Origin: CAVVFX01 sp963747535
Lineage (GTDB): Bacteria > Acidobacteriota > Terriglobia > Bryobacterales > Bryobacteraceae
DNA: 64,000 bases
Reading direction: 5' to 3'
Assembly (NCBI GenBank): GCA_963747535.1
Contig: CAVVFX010000006.1
Span: forward strand, 806,001-870,000
Positions 9,115-18,036 of the stretch are shown here, in pieces. Each line of letters opens with the position of its first letter. Within the stretch, counting starts at the first letter, position 1. A program made the position numbers and the translations under genes. The notes under the pieces were generated by a model, which ran no database searches, was not told where the DNA came from, and saw only the letters and a program-made list of their open reading frames with translations.

Positions 9115-10446
9115 CTATTCCGTCAAGGCTTTCTGTTGAAATTTTTTTGGGGGCCGGGGTGTTTTTTTACTGGACATGGAGAGGAGTCCCGCGAGGGGAG
9201 AGTGGTGTCTTTCCAGGGCTTGGGTGTAGATTGCGTCGTCGTAGGGTTTACTGTCTCGCCAGCAGGCATAAAGAACACGTATCCATTTGAAAGCCAGGGA
9301 GCGAACCGCGGCGTGGTGGTCCACACCCGTGTCGCGCAAGTGCTGGTAGTAAGCGTTTGCCCAGGGGCACTTGGGGATCGAATGTGCGGCATGCTCGTGA
9401 AAGGTTTGGCGGAGAAATTTGGGGCAAGCGCGGCGGAAGTGCACGGATTTGCTGCGGCCGCTCTGTTTGGTCACGGGGGCAATCCCCGAATAGTTCTCAA
9501 CCTCCGAGGCACAGGTGAAGCGTTCGCGGCGGGTGCCGAAGGCGACAATCAGGCGCGGCCGCAAAGCGGGCCCAGCTCCGGGCACGTGATTGAATAGCCC
9601 TGCCTCTGCATGGTGGCTGGATACCACCTCAATGCGCTGGTCAAAAGTCTCTATGGATAAATTGAGTGTTTGGATCAACTTAACCAATGTCTTGACGGCC
9701 CTGGAGCCGGCCTCCACTAAGGCGGCATCCTCTACGGCGCGCGTGGCCTGGTAAATAGTGTTGATCCGTTCTTGAATCCGTTTTGCGGAACGACAGTTGT
9801 GGTCGACGAAGAATTTGTTCAGCTTGGACGGATTCAATCCTTGCAGTTGCTCCAGGCTGGGCCAGCGCTCCAGCAGGTCGCAAGCCATCGGCGAAATGAT
9901 TTTATCAACCAAGTCCAAGGCTTGCGGGAAATACATCTTCAACCAGGCGGTGAGCTGGTTACCGAGGCGGGTGCGTTCGTCTACCAGCTTTCGGCGTTCT
10001 TCGACCAGCATCTGCAGCAGACGGGTTTCGACCGTGTCGGGCTCCAGGCGGCGCAGACGATCGCGATGGTGGAGGAGAATCTCAAGCAGCAGCGCGGTAT
10101 CGCCGGGATCGTCTTTGGAACCAGAAGGAAAGAAGGCCTGCCGGTAGCGAGCGGCCGTGGTGGAAGGAATCGGGTAAATAATCAGATACGGAAACTTGCC
10201 CAAGGCATAAGTGAGCGGCCCCCGCGATTGTTCCAGGCTAACGGCCACTGGCCGCCCGCCGAAGCGATCGCGCAACTTGGTGGCCCAATCGACAAGGGCC
10301 TCGGGAGTATTCTCCATGGTGCCGTCCTCGTACTTCTCAGACCCGGCTAAACATAGCTTCCAGCTATGCTCTCGGTCCGCCCAATCGATAGCGACAAAGG
10401 CAGCCCAATCCGGTTCGGGGGATGATACAGACGTCATATCGGACAT
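9115..10446 (-). CDS. IS110-family transposase (DEDD recombinase)
   Basis: 443 residues from the ATG at 10446, which has a ggagg ribosome-binding site about 10 bases upstream. The open frame continues to 10590 but that part is the IS leader. The N-terminal DEDD/RuvC-like domain starts with FVAIDWADREH. SLEQSRGPLTYAL and DDPGDTALLLEIL give the later acidic positions. The C-terminal Transposase_20 (IS116/IS110/IS902) domain contains NHVPGAGPALRPRLIVAFG, ENYSGIAPVTKQSGRS and a conserved serine region. Both domains are present and the frame is intact, so it could be active. Such recombinases work with an RNA made from the element's own non-coding end. Confidence 0.95.
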   Translation of the reverse strand: MSDMTSVSSPEPDWAAFVAIDWADREHSWKLCLAGSEKYEDGTMENTPEALVDWATKLRDRFGGRPVAVSLEQSRGPLTYALGKFPYLIIYPIPSTTAARYRQAFFPSGSKDDPGDTALLLEILLHHRDRLRRLEPDTVETRLLQMLVEERRKLVDERTRLGNQLTAWLKMYFPQALDLVDKIISPMACDLLERWPSLEQLQGLNPSKLNKFFVDHNCRSAKRIQERINTIYQATRAVEDAALVEAGSRAVKTLVKLIQTLNLSIETFDQRIEVVSSHHAEAGLFNHVPGAGPALRPRLIVAFGTRRERFTCASEVENYSGIAPVTKQSGRSKSVHFRRACPKFLRQTFHEHAAHSIPKCPWANAYYQHLRDTGVDHHAAVRSLAFKWIRVLYACWRDSKPYDDAIYTQALERHHSPLAGLLSMSSKKTPRPPKKFQQKALTE

Positions 10447-10485
10447 AAAGGTGAAACCTCCTATCGAAACATCAGGACAGGCTGG

Positions 10486-10557
10486 CTTGGTTCCATCGAA
10501 AGGCCTATAGTGGAGTCTGGAACCAGACGTCATCTGAGTATTCGTCTCGGAACCAAG
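10486..10557 (-). ncRNA. Candidate bridge-RNA binding loop of the IS110 element
   Basis: On the transposase strand, 40 bases before its start codon, CTTGGTTCC (10557-10549) pairs perfectly with GGAACCAAG (10494-10486). Inside is a small hairpin (GTCTGG/CCAGAC, 10528-10515). The two unpaired strands lie between. The 5' strand contains CTCAGATGAC, which is also found immediately after the transposase stop (9114-9105). The 3' strand contains ACTATAGGC, which is also found on the opposite strand at the other end of the element (10746-10754). This is the layout expected of a donor-binding loop. The full RNA probably extends upstream towards 10750. Confidence 0.55.
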
Positions 10558-10751
10558 GCGTCCCGCTGCTCGAAACACCCCACAAAACATCGGGTTGTTA
10601 GCAGACCAAATTCGTAGCAGCGGGCCGCCTGCCCGACTAGTGGTTTATCAGAAATGCACGGGAAAAGAAACATCTCACGTACTTCTGCCACCACCAGGCC
10701 AAAACCAACCACCTAATCTGAATCTAGATTTTTCCCTTCGGACCTACTATA

Positions 10752-10779
10752 GGCAGACCATCGTTTTTCGTGGTCTGCC
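10752..10779. terminator. Hairpin at the IS border, probable bidirectional terminator
   Basis: GGCAGACCA (10752-10760) and TGGTCTGCC (10771-10779) form a perfect 9-bp stem around a T-rich 10-base loop, 27 bases past the stop of the minus-strand histidine kinase. No strong T-run follows. A second short hairpin (GGCTAC/GTAGCC, 10780-10794) adjoins it. Before the IS arrived this would have separated the convergent ATP-grasp and kinase genes. Confidence 0.5.
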
Positions 10780-10806
10780 GGCTACGTAGTAGCCCTTTCG
10801 CGGTGA

Positions 10807-11499
10807 CTACTGTTCAGTGGCCTTGGGTACCTCTTCCGCTGCAGGCTGCCAGGCGGGAAAATTCATAATGAAGATGGTTCCCTGGCCGAATCGGCTTTCT
10901 ACCCCGACCAGCCCATCATGGTCGCTGATGATCGACTGAACCGTGGAGAGCCCTAAGCCGCTGGGTCCGTCGAAAATGCGCTTCTGCTGCGAGGGCGTCA
11001 TTCCGCAACCGGTATCGCGGACGGCGATGTCGATGCTGCCTTCATGGCGCGAAGCCCGGATTTGGAGCTCGCCGCCTTGTCCCATGGCGTGGAAAGCGTT
11101 GGCCCCGAGTTCAAGCAGAGCTTGGCGGATCTGATTCGCATTTCCCTGGATGAACAGTCCGATCTCGGTTTCGGCGGTCACGCGGATTTTTGGCGGCTTC
11201 ATGTATTCGAGCAGCTTGCCCGCCTCGATGACAGAGGCAGCCACGTCCATTTTGGTCATGTCCGTGCGCCGATCCCGGCTGACCGAGAGAAGCTGCCGGG
11301 ACATGTCAGCGCAACGGCTGGCGGCGGACCTAGCGTGTTCCAGCGAATCGCACACGTCGTAACCCGCGGGCAATTGATCCAGGGCGAGTTCGATATTGCC
11401 CAGGATGAGAGTGAGCTCATTATTTAAGCCATGGGCGATTCCGCCGGCGAGAGTGCCTGCCTGCTGGAGCCGCTGCATCTGTTGAAGGTGTTCGCTCAT
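10807..11499 (-). CDS. Soluble histidine kinase core without a sensor domain
   Basis: 230 residues comprising only dimerisation and catalytic parts. The H-box is GGIAHGLNNELT (His near residue 23), the N-box is QALLELGANAFHAM, G1 is VRDTGCGM and G2 is GPSGLGLSTV. There is no membrane segment, PAS domain or receiver. The N-terminal MSEHLQQMQRLQQAGTLAGGIAH is the linker usually found after a PAS domain, so either this is a minimal kinase that receives its signal from a partner protein, or it is the tail of a gene that lost its front. No response regulator is adjacent. It has an ATG start and an intact frame. Confidence 0.85.
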   Translation of the reverse strand: MSEHLQQMQRLQQAGTLAGGIAHGLNNELTLILGNIELALDQLPAGYDVCDSLEHARSAASRCADMSRQLLSVSRDRRTDMTKMDVAASVIEAGKLLEYMKPPKIRVTAETEIGLFIQGNANQIRQALLELGANAFHAMGQGGELQIRASRHEGSIDIAVRDTGCGMTPSQQKRIFDGPSGLGLSTVQSIISDHDGLVGVESRFGQGTIFIMNFPAWQPAAEEVPKATEQ

Positions 11500-11651
11500 A
11501 TGAATTCCCGAAGACGTATTGGAGAGGCGTTGCTACACCTCTTCTACTTTCTTCATAGCAGGCGCGATCGGGATTTCCGGCCCCATATGTCGCTAAGTGG
11601 TTGAGGAGAAACGGGTGAATGGGGGCAAGAGGTGGTGATCGTTACGTGTGG

Positions 11652-13835
11652 CTACTCCACTTCCGCGAGACGCTTCTGGTACTCGGCTTTTGCCGCCTGG
11701 TAGGCTCGGGACGCCTCGCCCTGCTCGGTCATGCGTATATGATTCATCTTCTGCTGCCAGCACTGGTCCACCGCGCGGATGCACCACTCCAGGCTTTCCT
11801 TCGAGGCGCGGACAGGCTTGCCTCCGGTTACCACCCAGATCGGATTGGTGTGCGACGAGGGCAGAATTCGCAGCGCCACCCAACTGCTCTTCTGAATGTC
11901 GTAGTCGAATTCGATGGGACGAATCTGTCCGTCGGCCTCGATCTCCTTGCGAGCTACGGCCTGGCCGTTGACGATCAGTTCCACCGGCACACGCCGGGTA
12001 TCTCCGATGCGGGACCGTTCTATATTCCAATAGGGTTTTTCGTCGTAGCGTAGACCGCGGATGGCTGCGTCGGGCTTTTCATCCAGAAATGCAGCCACAT
12101 CGGCAGTGATGTGGACCTTCCCGGGCTTTTCCAACTGCACTTCGCTTGCTCCCTCACCCATGACCGCGCTGTTGACCTTGAAGTCCATCAAATGGCTCTT
12201 ACCGTCCGACACGTAGGCCCGTCCTTCACGGATGCCGTGGATCCAATCGTCATAGGTCGCGTTTGACGACTTCTGGCGAACATAGCTGCGGCCCAGACCA
12301 ACCTTGGCGTCGTAGATGCAAGGAAAATCGGTTTCGCCGCTGATGCGGGTGCGATATCCGGCATTCAACGTGTGATACCAGATGTTGAGTTCCCAGGCGT
12401 AGGGCGTGTCGACCGTGGAGATGAAGTCGGGCAACCCTTCGGTCACGCTGACGATATACTCGTTGGCGCCGATGCCGTCGAACGGCGGGAGTTCATCGCT
12501 GGGGAGCGCCTCCTTCTTAATAGCGAGACCCCAGCCGGAGTGCGCATATCCCACTACCGCACCCTGTTTGCGGGCCCAGCGGAAGATCGGAACGCCCCAG
12601 CTCGGCCAGTCCTCGATGCGCTTGGTGTCGGGATAATCTTCCTGCTGCAATCCCAGCAGCACGATGTGCCCGGTGTGGCTGGACGGAAAGCCGGAAACTT
12701 CCACGTCGTAGCGCATCAGGTTGGCGAGCGTCGAGAATTTATTGTCTGATCCCTCGAAGAAAGTTTTCTGGAAATACCAGCCGGGCCCCCAGGTCAACAC
12801 GGCGCCGCGCTTCAGGTCTTCGCCTACGATGTGGCGGATCATGTCTTCCGGATAAACGCCCTCGCTGGGCTTCTCGTAATGTGAGCAGCCGGCAGCGTGG
12901 ACGTGGTGGTCTCCCGAGTACCAGCCGCGGGCGGCGGGATCGATCCAGCGATCCAGGTGGAAGTCGAGCGTCATGGGCTGTTCGCCCACCTGGATCTTGC
13001 GGGTCGTCTTAAGGTACTCGGGACCGCGCGTGTACTCGACGGTGTAGCCTCCCGGCGGCAGCGCGAGCGCTTCGCCGTCCGCGCGGTAAACCTGCGGTTG
13101 AAAGAAAAAGTCGGGCGCCAGCCGCTTGGCCTGTGAAGGATAGACACGAGCCTGGGAGTCGCGGATCAGGAACGATGCCGTGGTCGGCTTGTCGTCGGAA
13201 TCCTGCACGTGCAGTTTCACTTGAGTTGCCGCCTTGCAGCGGAAAAGGAGGTCGACGGAACTACGGAAGCCGAGATCCTGCGAGCCCTGGCCGACATCGA
13301 AGTTGAGGCGGGCTTCGCGCTGTCCGGCGTCGCGGGAGAAGAGGCTGAGGATGCGATACTCCACGGCGAGCCCCGAGAGGTGGGCGCGAAGAGGCTGCTT
13401 GTTGAACATTTCGAGGTCCAGGAACTTTCGACCGATGGCCCCTTCGGGAGTGTTGGCGAGCCGGCCCGCGTTGGGGCTGTCGACCGCCAGGACTGGCGTG
13501 CTGCCCGCCTGGTTGTTGACCTTGATCAGGAAAATGCGCCAGCCTTGCTGCTCCAGTTCCGGCGTCGCGGGCCCTTCCATGGCTTTCACCCGGGACTCGG
13601 GGTTGATTTCGATGGCGGCCAGAACATGCGGATCGAGGATCTGCTGCATGCGTTCGACGGAGTTCGAACTCCGCAGTTCCGCCGTTTCCGCTGCGGGCAA
13701 GGGGGCGCCGAGAAGGTCCAAAGCTTCCAGCAGCCGCGCGATTTGCGCCGCAAAGGGTTGGTGTTCCACCGGGATGACCGGCAGTGGCTCGGCAAAAGCA
13801 GGGAGGGCGAGCAGGAGCAACGTCAGGTACCGCAT
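11652..13835 (-). CDS. Secreted CehA/McbA-family metallohydrolase
   Basis: 727 residues with an N-terminal signal peptide (MRYLTLLLLALPAFA). The middle of the protein carries the PHP-like metal site GWYSGDHHVHAAG (about residues 310-322), followed by HIVGEDLKRGAVLTWGPGW and a later GYAHSGWG and SGETDFP, as in CehA/McbA proteins. Before it is a beta-rich region with PPGGYTVEYTRGPEYL, resembling a carboxypeptidase-like regulatory or Ig-like fold. The family is named for carbaryl hydrolases, but most members, including this one, have no known substrate. It stands alone on the minus strand with about 150 bp free on its upstream-kinase side and 250 bp before it. Confidence 0.85.
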   Translation of the reverse strand: MRYLTLLLLALPAFAEPLPVIPVEHQPFAAQIARLLEALDLLGAPLPAAETAELRSSNSVERMQQILDPHVLAAIEINPESRVKAMEGPATPELEQQGWRIFLIKVNNQAGSTPVLAVDSPNAGRLANTPEGAIGRKFLDLEMFNKQPLRAHLSGLAVEYRILSLFSRDAGQREARLNFDVGQGSQDLGFRSSVDLLFRCKAATQVKLHVQDSDDKPTTASFLIRDSQARVYPSQAKRLAPDFFFQPQVYRADGEALALPPGGYTVEYTRGPEYLKTTRKIQVGEQPMTLDFHLDRWIDPAARGWYSGDHHVHAAGCSHYEKPSEGVYPEDMIRHIVGEDLKRGAVLTWGPGWYFQKTFFEGSDNKFSTLANLMRYDVEVSGFPSSHTGHIVLLGLQQEDYPDTKRIEDWPSWGVPIFRWARKQGAVVGYAHSGWGLAIKKEALPSDELPPFDGIGANEYIVSVTEGLPDFISTVDTPYAWELNIWYHTLNAGYRTRISGETDFPCIYDAKVGLGRSYVRQKSSNATYDDWIHGIREGRAYVSDGKSHLMDFKVNSAVMGEGASEVQLEKPGKVHITADVAAFLDEKPDAAIRGLRYDEKPYWNIERSRIGDTRRVPVELIVNGQAVARKEIEADGQIRPIEFDYDIQKSSWVALRILPSSHTNPIWVVTGGKPVRASKESLEWCIRAVDQCWQQKMNHIRMTEQGEASRAYQAAKAEYQKRLAEVE

Positions 13836-14084
13836 GGGATTAGGCTACTACAGGATGGCGACCGAAAACATCGGGGTGGAGCAGCCGCCTTTCAGCCGCG
13901 CGAACGCGCCGCGATCGCGCGCTCCAAAGGAGTCTGAAACTGGCGGTTCCGGCGACCTGGGGTCGCTTGCGGGCGGGGGCGTCCGCCCCACAATTGTGGA
14001 GCAAACCGAGCCGTTCGCCGCTTGCAGAACTGTCGATTTATTTCGCGGACTCTACTCGAGCGGCGACATGCACGGCCTCGCCTA

Positions 14085-16277
14085 TCACTGGACTTTCGGG
14101 GCGTTCATCCGTTCCAGTTGTTTCACCAGAAACGCCATATCTGTGAAGGGGTCGCCACCGTTGCGAGCCCAGTACACGCGGCCTTTCTTATCGATCAAAA
14201 TGGTGGAATGCAATTCCATTTCCTCGAAATCGTCATAGGAATGGAAACGATGCGCGTTGTCGTGATGGTCGTCGGAGAGCAGCCGGACAGGCAGGTCGCC
14301 AAGCGACTTTAACTCCGCTGAATTCTTGTCGGGCATGGCGCTGCTCACTGCCAGCACCACCGTATTGAGGCGCGTCCAATCGGAATTCTTTTCCGCGATG
14401 GAGTGCAACTGGCGCATGCAGTGCGCGCACTCTGTCCCCAGGTAGAAAACCAGGATGACGTTCTTCCCTTTGAACGACTCGAGCGTAACCGTGGCGCCCG
14501 ACGCGTCCTTCACTTCGAGCTGCGGCGCGGCATAGGGCTCCCATTTCTCAGGGCCGAACTTCTCGAGGGACGTCCGCAGGTAATTCCGCTGCGAACCCGG
14601 AGAACTGTCGCGCGGGGTCGCCGTGATAGCGGTAGACACGGCCCTCTCCAGCACCGGTAGATGCTTGTCGGCATCGGCCGATACGTACAACAGGCGCGCC
14701 ATGGCGTCCCCGGCTTTGGTTTTGTCGCCGGCCGCGGACCAGGCTCGAACCAGCCCGCTCAGCGCGAAGATGTCGTTCCTGGTAAGGTCGAGCGCCTTCT
14801 CGAATGCCTGGATCGCGAGCAAGGGGCTTTTTACCTGCAGGTACGCCTCGCCCAGGCTGTTGTAGAGTGCCTCCGGGTAGAACGGCGGATCGGCAAAGGA
14901 GCGCTGAAAATCGAATTCCTTTTCCGCGGCTTCGGAAAGAAATTTGAGGCCGGTCAGCGAATTCCCGCGGGCGAGTGCAAGCCGGCCTTTCAACTCGGGC
15001 GCCTGGATTTCGTAGATCGAGGTGAGTGTCCTGCTCTTGGCCTTTTCCACGTCAGCCTTAAGAGCCTCCAGTTCACCCATCTTCTTCTCGGCCTTCTCCA
15101 GATCGCCTTTGCCGAGGTACGCGCGAGCTTCAAAATAAGCCCGGTTGACCTTATCCAGCGTGATCTCGCGCCACGGGATGTTCTTCTCCTTCAGCAGGTC
15201 GTCCCAGCGTTCGGATTTCAGGAGCGCTCGCGATAGCGCGGCGATTCCGTAGGAGTGGCTGCTGTTGATCGCGTCCGAGTTTCCCTGCGGATCGAGCGGC
15301 GCGTCGATCAGTTGCCGGGCGCCGAAAATGGCCGCATCCACCATCCCCATCTGCTCCTGGATATAGGAAAGGTAGTTGCGATTGTGCCCGTAGTTCCAGT
15401 TGTTGAAAGGGAAGGTCATCCGCTCCTGCATGTACTGCTTCTCGCGTCGCGTCGCCGCGTCCATCGAAATGGCCGCTTCGTTCCACATCCCGACGATGCT
15501 GAAAATATGTCCAGGCATATGGAGCGCGTGACCGATGCCGGGGACAATTTCACCGTAGCGCCGGGCGCTCACCAGCGCGGTTTCCGGTTCGTTGTAATCC
15601 CAGTTGTGGATGCGGTAGTGATGTGCGCCGGGATGATCGGGCTGTTTCGACAGAATTTCGCGGATCATGAGTTCGGCGCCGTAGCGGTCCCGGCCCATGG
15701 TGTTGAGCGCCAGCCATGCCCGCGCCTCCATGTCGTCGGGGTATTTGACACAGAGCGTCTCCAGAATCTTTTGGGACCGGTCGCTCGCGTCTTTCTGGCT
15801 GGTGCCTTCGCGCAGCGGGTCGGGCAAGACCTCGGCAGCCATGGCTTCAATGTAGAGCCTCTCGCGCGCACTGACTTTATCCTTGCGCTTCATGGCCTCG
15901 CGGATCATCTCGGCAGGACGGTTGCTGCCGCCCAGCCCGCGGATCTCGCTGGCCCGCGCCAGTCCCCAATAGGCCATGGCGTTGTCCGGCTCGAGCTTGA
16001 GACACCACCGGAAGGCGCGCTCGGCTTCGTAATCCCAAAAAGAGTGGAGCAGAGCGTTTCCCTGGTCGAACCATTTCTGAACCTCAGGATTCTGCGTGGT
16101 GATCGGCAAGTGTGCCACGCCGATTCCATCGATCACCCAGGGCTTTTCGCGAGGCCCCGTGTCGAATGCTTCACCGTGTGCGGAATGCCCGAGCCGGTCC
16201 AGGAGAGTCGTGGAATTGGGTTCGAAGCCGAACAATGTCGGAAGTGCCAGCAGCCAAACACAGACGAAACGGAACAT
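14085..16277 (-). CDS. Exported TPR protein with a C-terminal thioredoxin/AhpC-type domain
   Basis: The ATG at 16277 begins a signal peptide (MFRFVCVWLLALPTLFG), so I use it rather than the ATG 69 bases upstream. About 730 residues. The first 520 or so consist of tetratricopeptide-like helical repeats (for example FDQGNALLHSFWDYEAERAF and LGEAYLQVKSPLLAIQAFEKAL). The last 150 form a redoxin/AhpC-TSA domain with GKNVILVFYLGTECAHCMRQL, in which CAHC is the probable redox pair, and a conserved LIDKKGRVYWAR. Role inferred: protein interaction plus thiol-disulfide or peroxide chemistry in the envelope. The partner is unknown. The fusion of a long TPR array to a redoxin domain recurs in Acidobacteriota. 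Confidence 0.85.
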   Translation of the reverse strand: MFRFVCVWLLALPTLFGFEPNSTTLLDRLGHSAHGEAFDTGPREKPWVIDGIGVAHLPITTQNPEVQKWFDQGNALLHSFWDYEAERAFRWCLKLEPDNAMAYWGLARASEIRGLGGSNRPAEMIREAMKRKDKVSARERLYIEAMAAEVLPDPLREGTSQKDASDRSQKILETLCVKYPDDMEARAWLALNTMGRDRYGAELMIREILSKQPDHPGAHHYRIHNWDYNEPETALVSARRYGEIVPGIGHALHMPGHIFSIVGMWNEAAISMDAATRREKQYMQERMTFPFNNWNYGHNRNYLSYIQEQMGMVDAAIFGARQLIDAPLDPQGNSDAINSSHSYGIAALSRALLKSERWDDLLKEKNIPWREITLDKVNRAYFEARAYLGKGDLEKAEKKMGELEALKADVEKAKSRTLTSIYEIQAPELKGRLALARGNSLTGLKFLSEAAEKEFDFQRSFADPPFYPEALYNSLGEAYLQVKSPLLAIQAFEKALDLTRNDIFALSGLVRAWSAAGDKTKAGDAMARLLYVSADADKHLPVLERAVSTAITATPRDSSPGSQRNYLRTSLEKFGPEKWEPYAAPQLEVKDASGATVTLESFKGKNVILVFYLGTECAHCMRQLHSIAEKNSDWTRLNTVVLAVSSAMPDKNSAELKSLGDLPVRLLSDDHHDNAHRFHSYDDFEEMELHSTILIDKKGRVYWARNGGDPFTDMAFLVKQLERMNAPKVQ

Positions 16278-16318
16278 TTGAGAATTGTCTCTCGAAAACC
16301 TCGCGAAGTACAGCACGG

Positions 16319-16353
16319 CAGAAGTCTCCCCGGCGTGCGAGAGCACTCCACAG
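16319..16353. repeat. Decayed copy of the dispersed hairpin repeat
   Basis: The sequence cagaagtctccccggcgtgc and the gagagc...actccaca that follows match the copy at 22197-22242, except that the hairpin part (aggcgaaaaagcct) is missing here. It sits in the leader of the TPR-redoxin gene. Confidence 0.5.
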
Positions 16354-16388
16354 GGGAGCGGGAGAATGATCCTACGTCCGATTCAGCG

Positions 16389-16667
16389 AACCTGGAAAGT
16401 CCTGGTGAAACTTTCAAGAGATTCATTGCCGCGATCAATCGTCACGACGGAGAAGCACTGGCGTTCGCGATGTGTCCGGATTACTGGATCCGGACCGACA
16501 GTCTGATCTCGGACCTCGGGACCGTATTTAGCCGTGGGAGAGGCGGGTGGCAGTATTGACAACGTTGCGTGGCGGACGCCCGCAGCTTGGAAGGCGGTAA
16601 TTCGCAACGGGATGGTACTGGAATGGCAGGTCTTCGCGGACAACAAGCCGATTTATGGGGGTTCTAT
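16389..16667 (+). pseudogene. Remnant of an NTF2-like (SnoaL-type) protein gene
   Basis: Two frames together read as one small protein. The first frame gives ETFKRFIAAINRHDGEALA joined directly to MCPDYWIRTDSLISD. Then, after a shift near 16527-16532, the next frame gives GEAGGSIDNVAWRTPAAWK and VIRNGMVLEWQVFADNKPIY. Family members have about 30 more residues between the first helix and the MCPDYW strand, so I infer one in-frame deletion and one frameshift. NTF2-like proteins are small ligand-binding or isomerase folds. This copy is unlikely to work. It overlaps nothing else and ends just before the convergent cyclase-like gene. Confidence 0.6.
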
Positions 16668-16669
16668 CG

Positions 16670-17653
16670 TTAGTCTCGCTGAAACCAGTCCAATACACGT
16701 AGGGCGCGCAGCGTGTTCCAGCGGCTCCGGCGGCCCTCACCGTCGTCCATCTCTATGAGCATCACGCCCGGATACCAAGCGTCGAGCCGCCAGAACCCAT
16801 CGCAGTCGCGCTTCGACGCCACCAGGTCAATCGCCGGGGCTATCCGTTCATCGTACGCAACGCCAGCGCTGCGCAAGTACTCGAGACCCCTCAGCACGTC
16901 GTAGTGCCACCACGTCGGAAAGGCAAAGCGCGTCCACGCGGAGCCACTCTTGCGATCTCGTTCGATCACCTCGCCGGTCGACAGGCGGTGGAAGAGGCGG
17001 CGATCGAGAAGATACTCCTGCCCGCGGAGACGGGCTTCAATCACCTTCGGACTGCCCCCAGTGGTACGTTCGTATGCGAGCAGAGCTTCGAGTACGCAGA
17101 TCGTCGTGTTGAACGACGACCGCGTCGAGCCGCTGGCGGCCTCGCAGTTCCAGCCGCCGTCCGGCAGTTGTTCGGCGAGTAGCCGGTCGATAATGCCCCG
17201 GACGTCTTGTCTGAAGTAAGCGCCGACCGCCCCGACTTGTCCGTTGATGCAAGGCTCTAGTTCGCCATCAAAGAAGGCGTTGCTGTCACATTCTGTCGGG
17301 CCGCATCCCTTCCAAGTTACCCGGTCGCGAACGAGGTTCAGCGCGCGGCATGCCTGGTCGCTTGTGGGGTCGAGACCCATGTCCCGCAACAGCATCAGGA
17401 CGTGCATGGTCGAGTTCCACCCGCGATTCCACGCTGCACCGTTCCACCGCCCGTCGGTCCCTTGGAGGGCAAGCAACGTTGCGCCTGCGCCCTCGGTAGC
17501 AACCCGCGCACGCTCGGCGGCGACGTCGTCTGGTGGCGCGTCGATCAGGTCCCGCATTACCTGCCAGCGGATCGAAGGGTCAGCATTAAGCAGCCACTGT
17601 ATGACCGGCATCTGAGTCTTCAGAGCTCGCCGCTGCGGTATATGGATCGCCAT
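16670..17653 (-). CDS. Terpenoid-cyclase-fold protein (squalene-cyclase-like toroid), function unknown
   Basis: 327 residues, no signal peptide. Several repeats of the type QLPDGGWN, GTDGRWNG and DCDGFWRL are spaced along helices, the pattern of the alpha/alpha toroid seen in squalene cyclases and prenyltransferases. It lacks the DXDD acid motif of squalene-hopene cyclases, and at half their length it cannot be a complete two-domain cyclase. Its relatives are usually annotated only by fold. A ggaaaggga ribosome-binding site precedes the ATG at 17653, so I keep that start; an ATG 42 bases further in is the alternative. Confidence 0.7.
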   Translation of the reverse strand: MAIHIPQRRALKTQMPVIQWLLNADPSIRWQVMRDLIDAPPDDVAAERARVATEGAGATLLALQGTDGRWNGAAWNRGWNSTMHVLMLLRDMGLDPTSDQACRALNLVRDRVTWKGCGPTECDSNAFFDGELEPCINGQVGAVGAYFRQDVRGIIDRLLAEQLPDGGWNCEAASGSTRSSFNTTICVLEALLAYERTTGGSPKVIEARLRGQEYLLDRRLFHRLSTGEVIERDRKSGSAWTRFAFPTWWHYDVLRGLEYLRSAGVAYDERIAPAIDLVASKRDCDGFWRLDAWYPGVMLIEMDDGEGRRSRWNTLRALRVLDWFQRD

Positions 17654-17841
17654 TCACTGGTCCCTTTCCAGAGTTAATCACAAGACGGTATTGGTAGCGC
17701 GAAAACGTTGCACCAAGTGAGGCTGGCGCACCCGCGAAGGCAACCCGCCCTGGACGTGAGGAGTGCTTTTGCGCCGGCTGATCTTGCGTGATGCGCAATA
17801 ATCAGAGACAGGAGAGTTAGCGTTTTCCCGGCGCTCAACGT

Positions 17842-18036
17842 ATGGCAAAAGCTCCCAGTCACCCGAAGCACCCTGAACGTATCTGCTGGGGGTGCGAAAA
17901 GTATTGTTCGCGGAACCATCTCAACTGTCGCGAGAACCGCGTCGAGCATCCGGTTGAGTTGTTTGGAGCTGATTGGTGTGAGAGGCCGAACTTGCAGCCT
18001 CGATACGGTCGTCCAACCTCAAAGCTGAAAAAATAG
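17842..18036 (+). CDS. DUF3079-family small cysteine-rich protein
   Basis: 64 residues. HPKHPERICWGCEKYC followed by VEHPVELFGADW is the DUF3079 pattern as I know it, with CWGC and a nearby second cysteine pair that could bind metal. The family is widespread in Proteobacteria and has no known function. The central part here is less regular than in relatives I recall (NCRENR in place of an ACGNG-type stretch), but the ends are well kept. It lies alone between divergent neighbours. Confidence 0.75.
   Translation: MAKAPSHPKHPERICWGCEKYCSRNHLNCRENRVEHPVELFGADWCERPNLQPRYGRPTSKLKK

Larger units (their letters stand above)
9106..10751 (-). mobile_element. IS110-family insertion sequence (proposed limits)
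   Basis: Limits are inferred. The transposase stop is at 9115-9117. GG dinucleotides at 9104-9105 and 10752-10753 could be the shared core (CC on the coding strand), which gives an element of 1646 bp, within the usual IS110 size. Like most of the family it has no terminal inverted repeats. The non-coding part (10447-10751) is about 305 bp and lies before the transposase; only about 9 bp follow its stop. Joining the outer flanks rebuilds ccgtggGGcagacca, the foot of a perfect terminator stem, so the element seems to have inserted beside a palindrome. Confidence 0.6.

Noticed and set aside
15255..16559. A 434-codon plus-strand open frame opposite the TPR-redoxin gene
   Set aside because: It is a mirror of the real gene in GC-rich DNA. 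No ribosome-binding site or domain is present, except that its last codons happen to be the start of the NTF2-like remnant.
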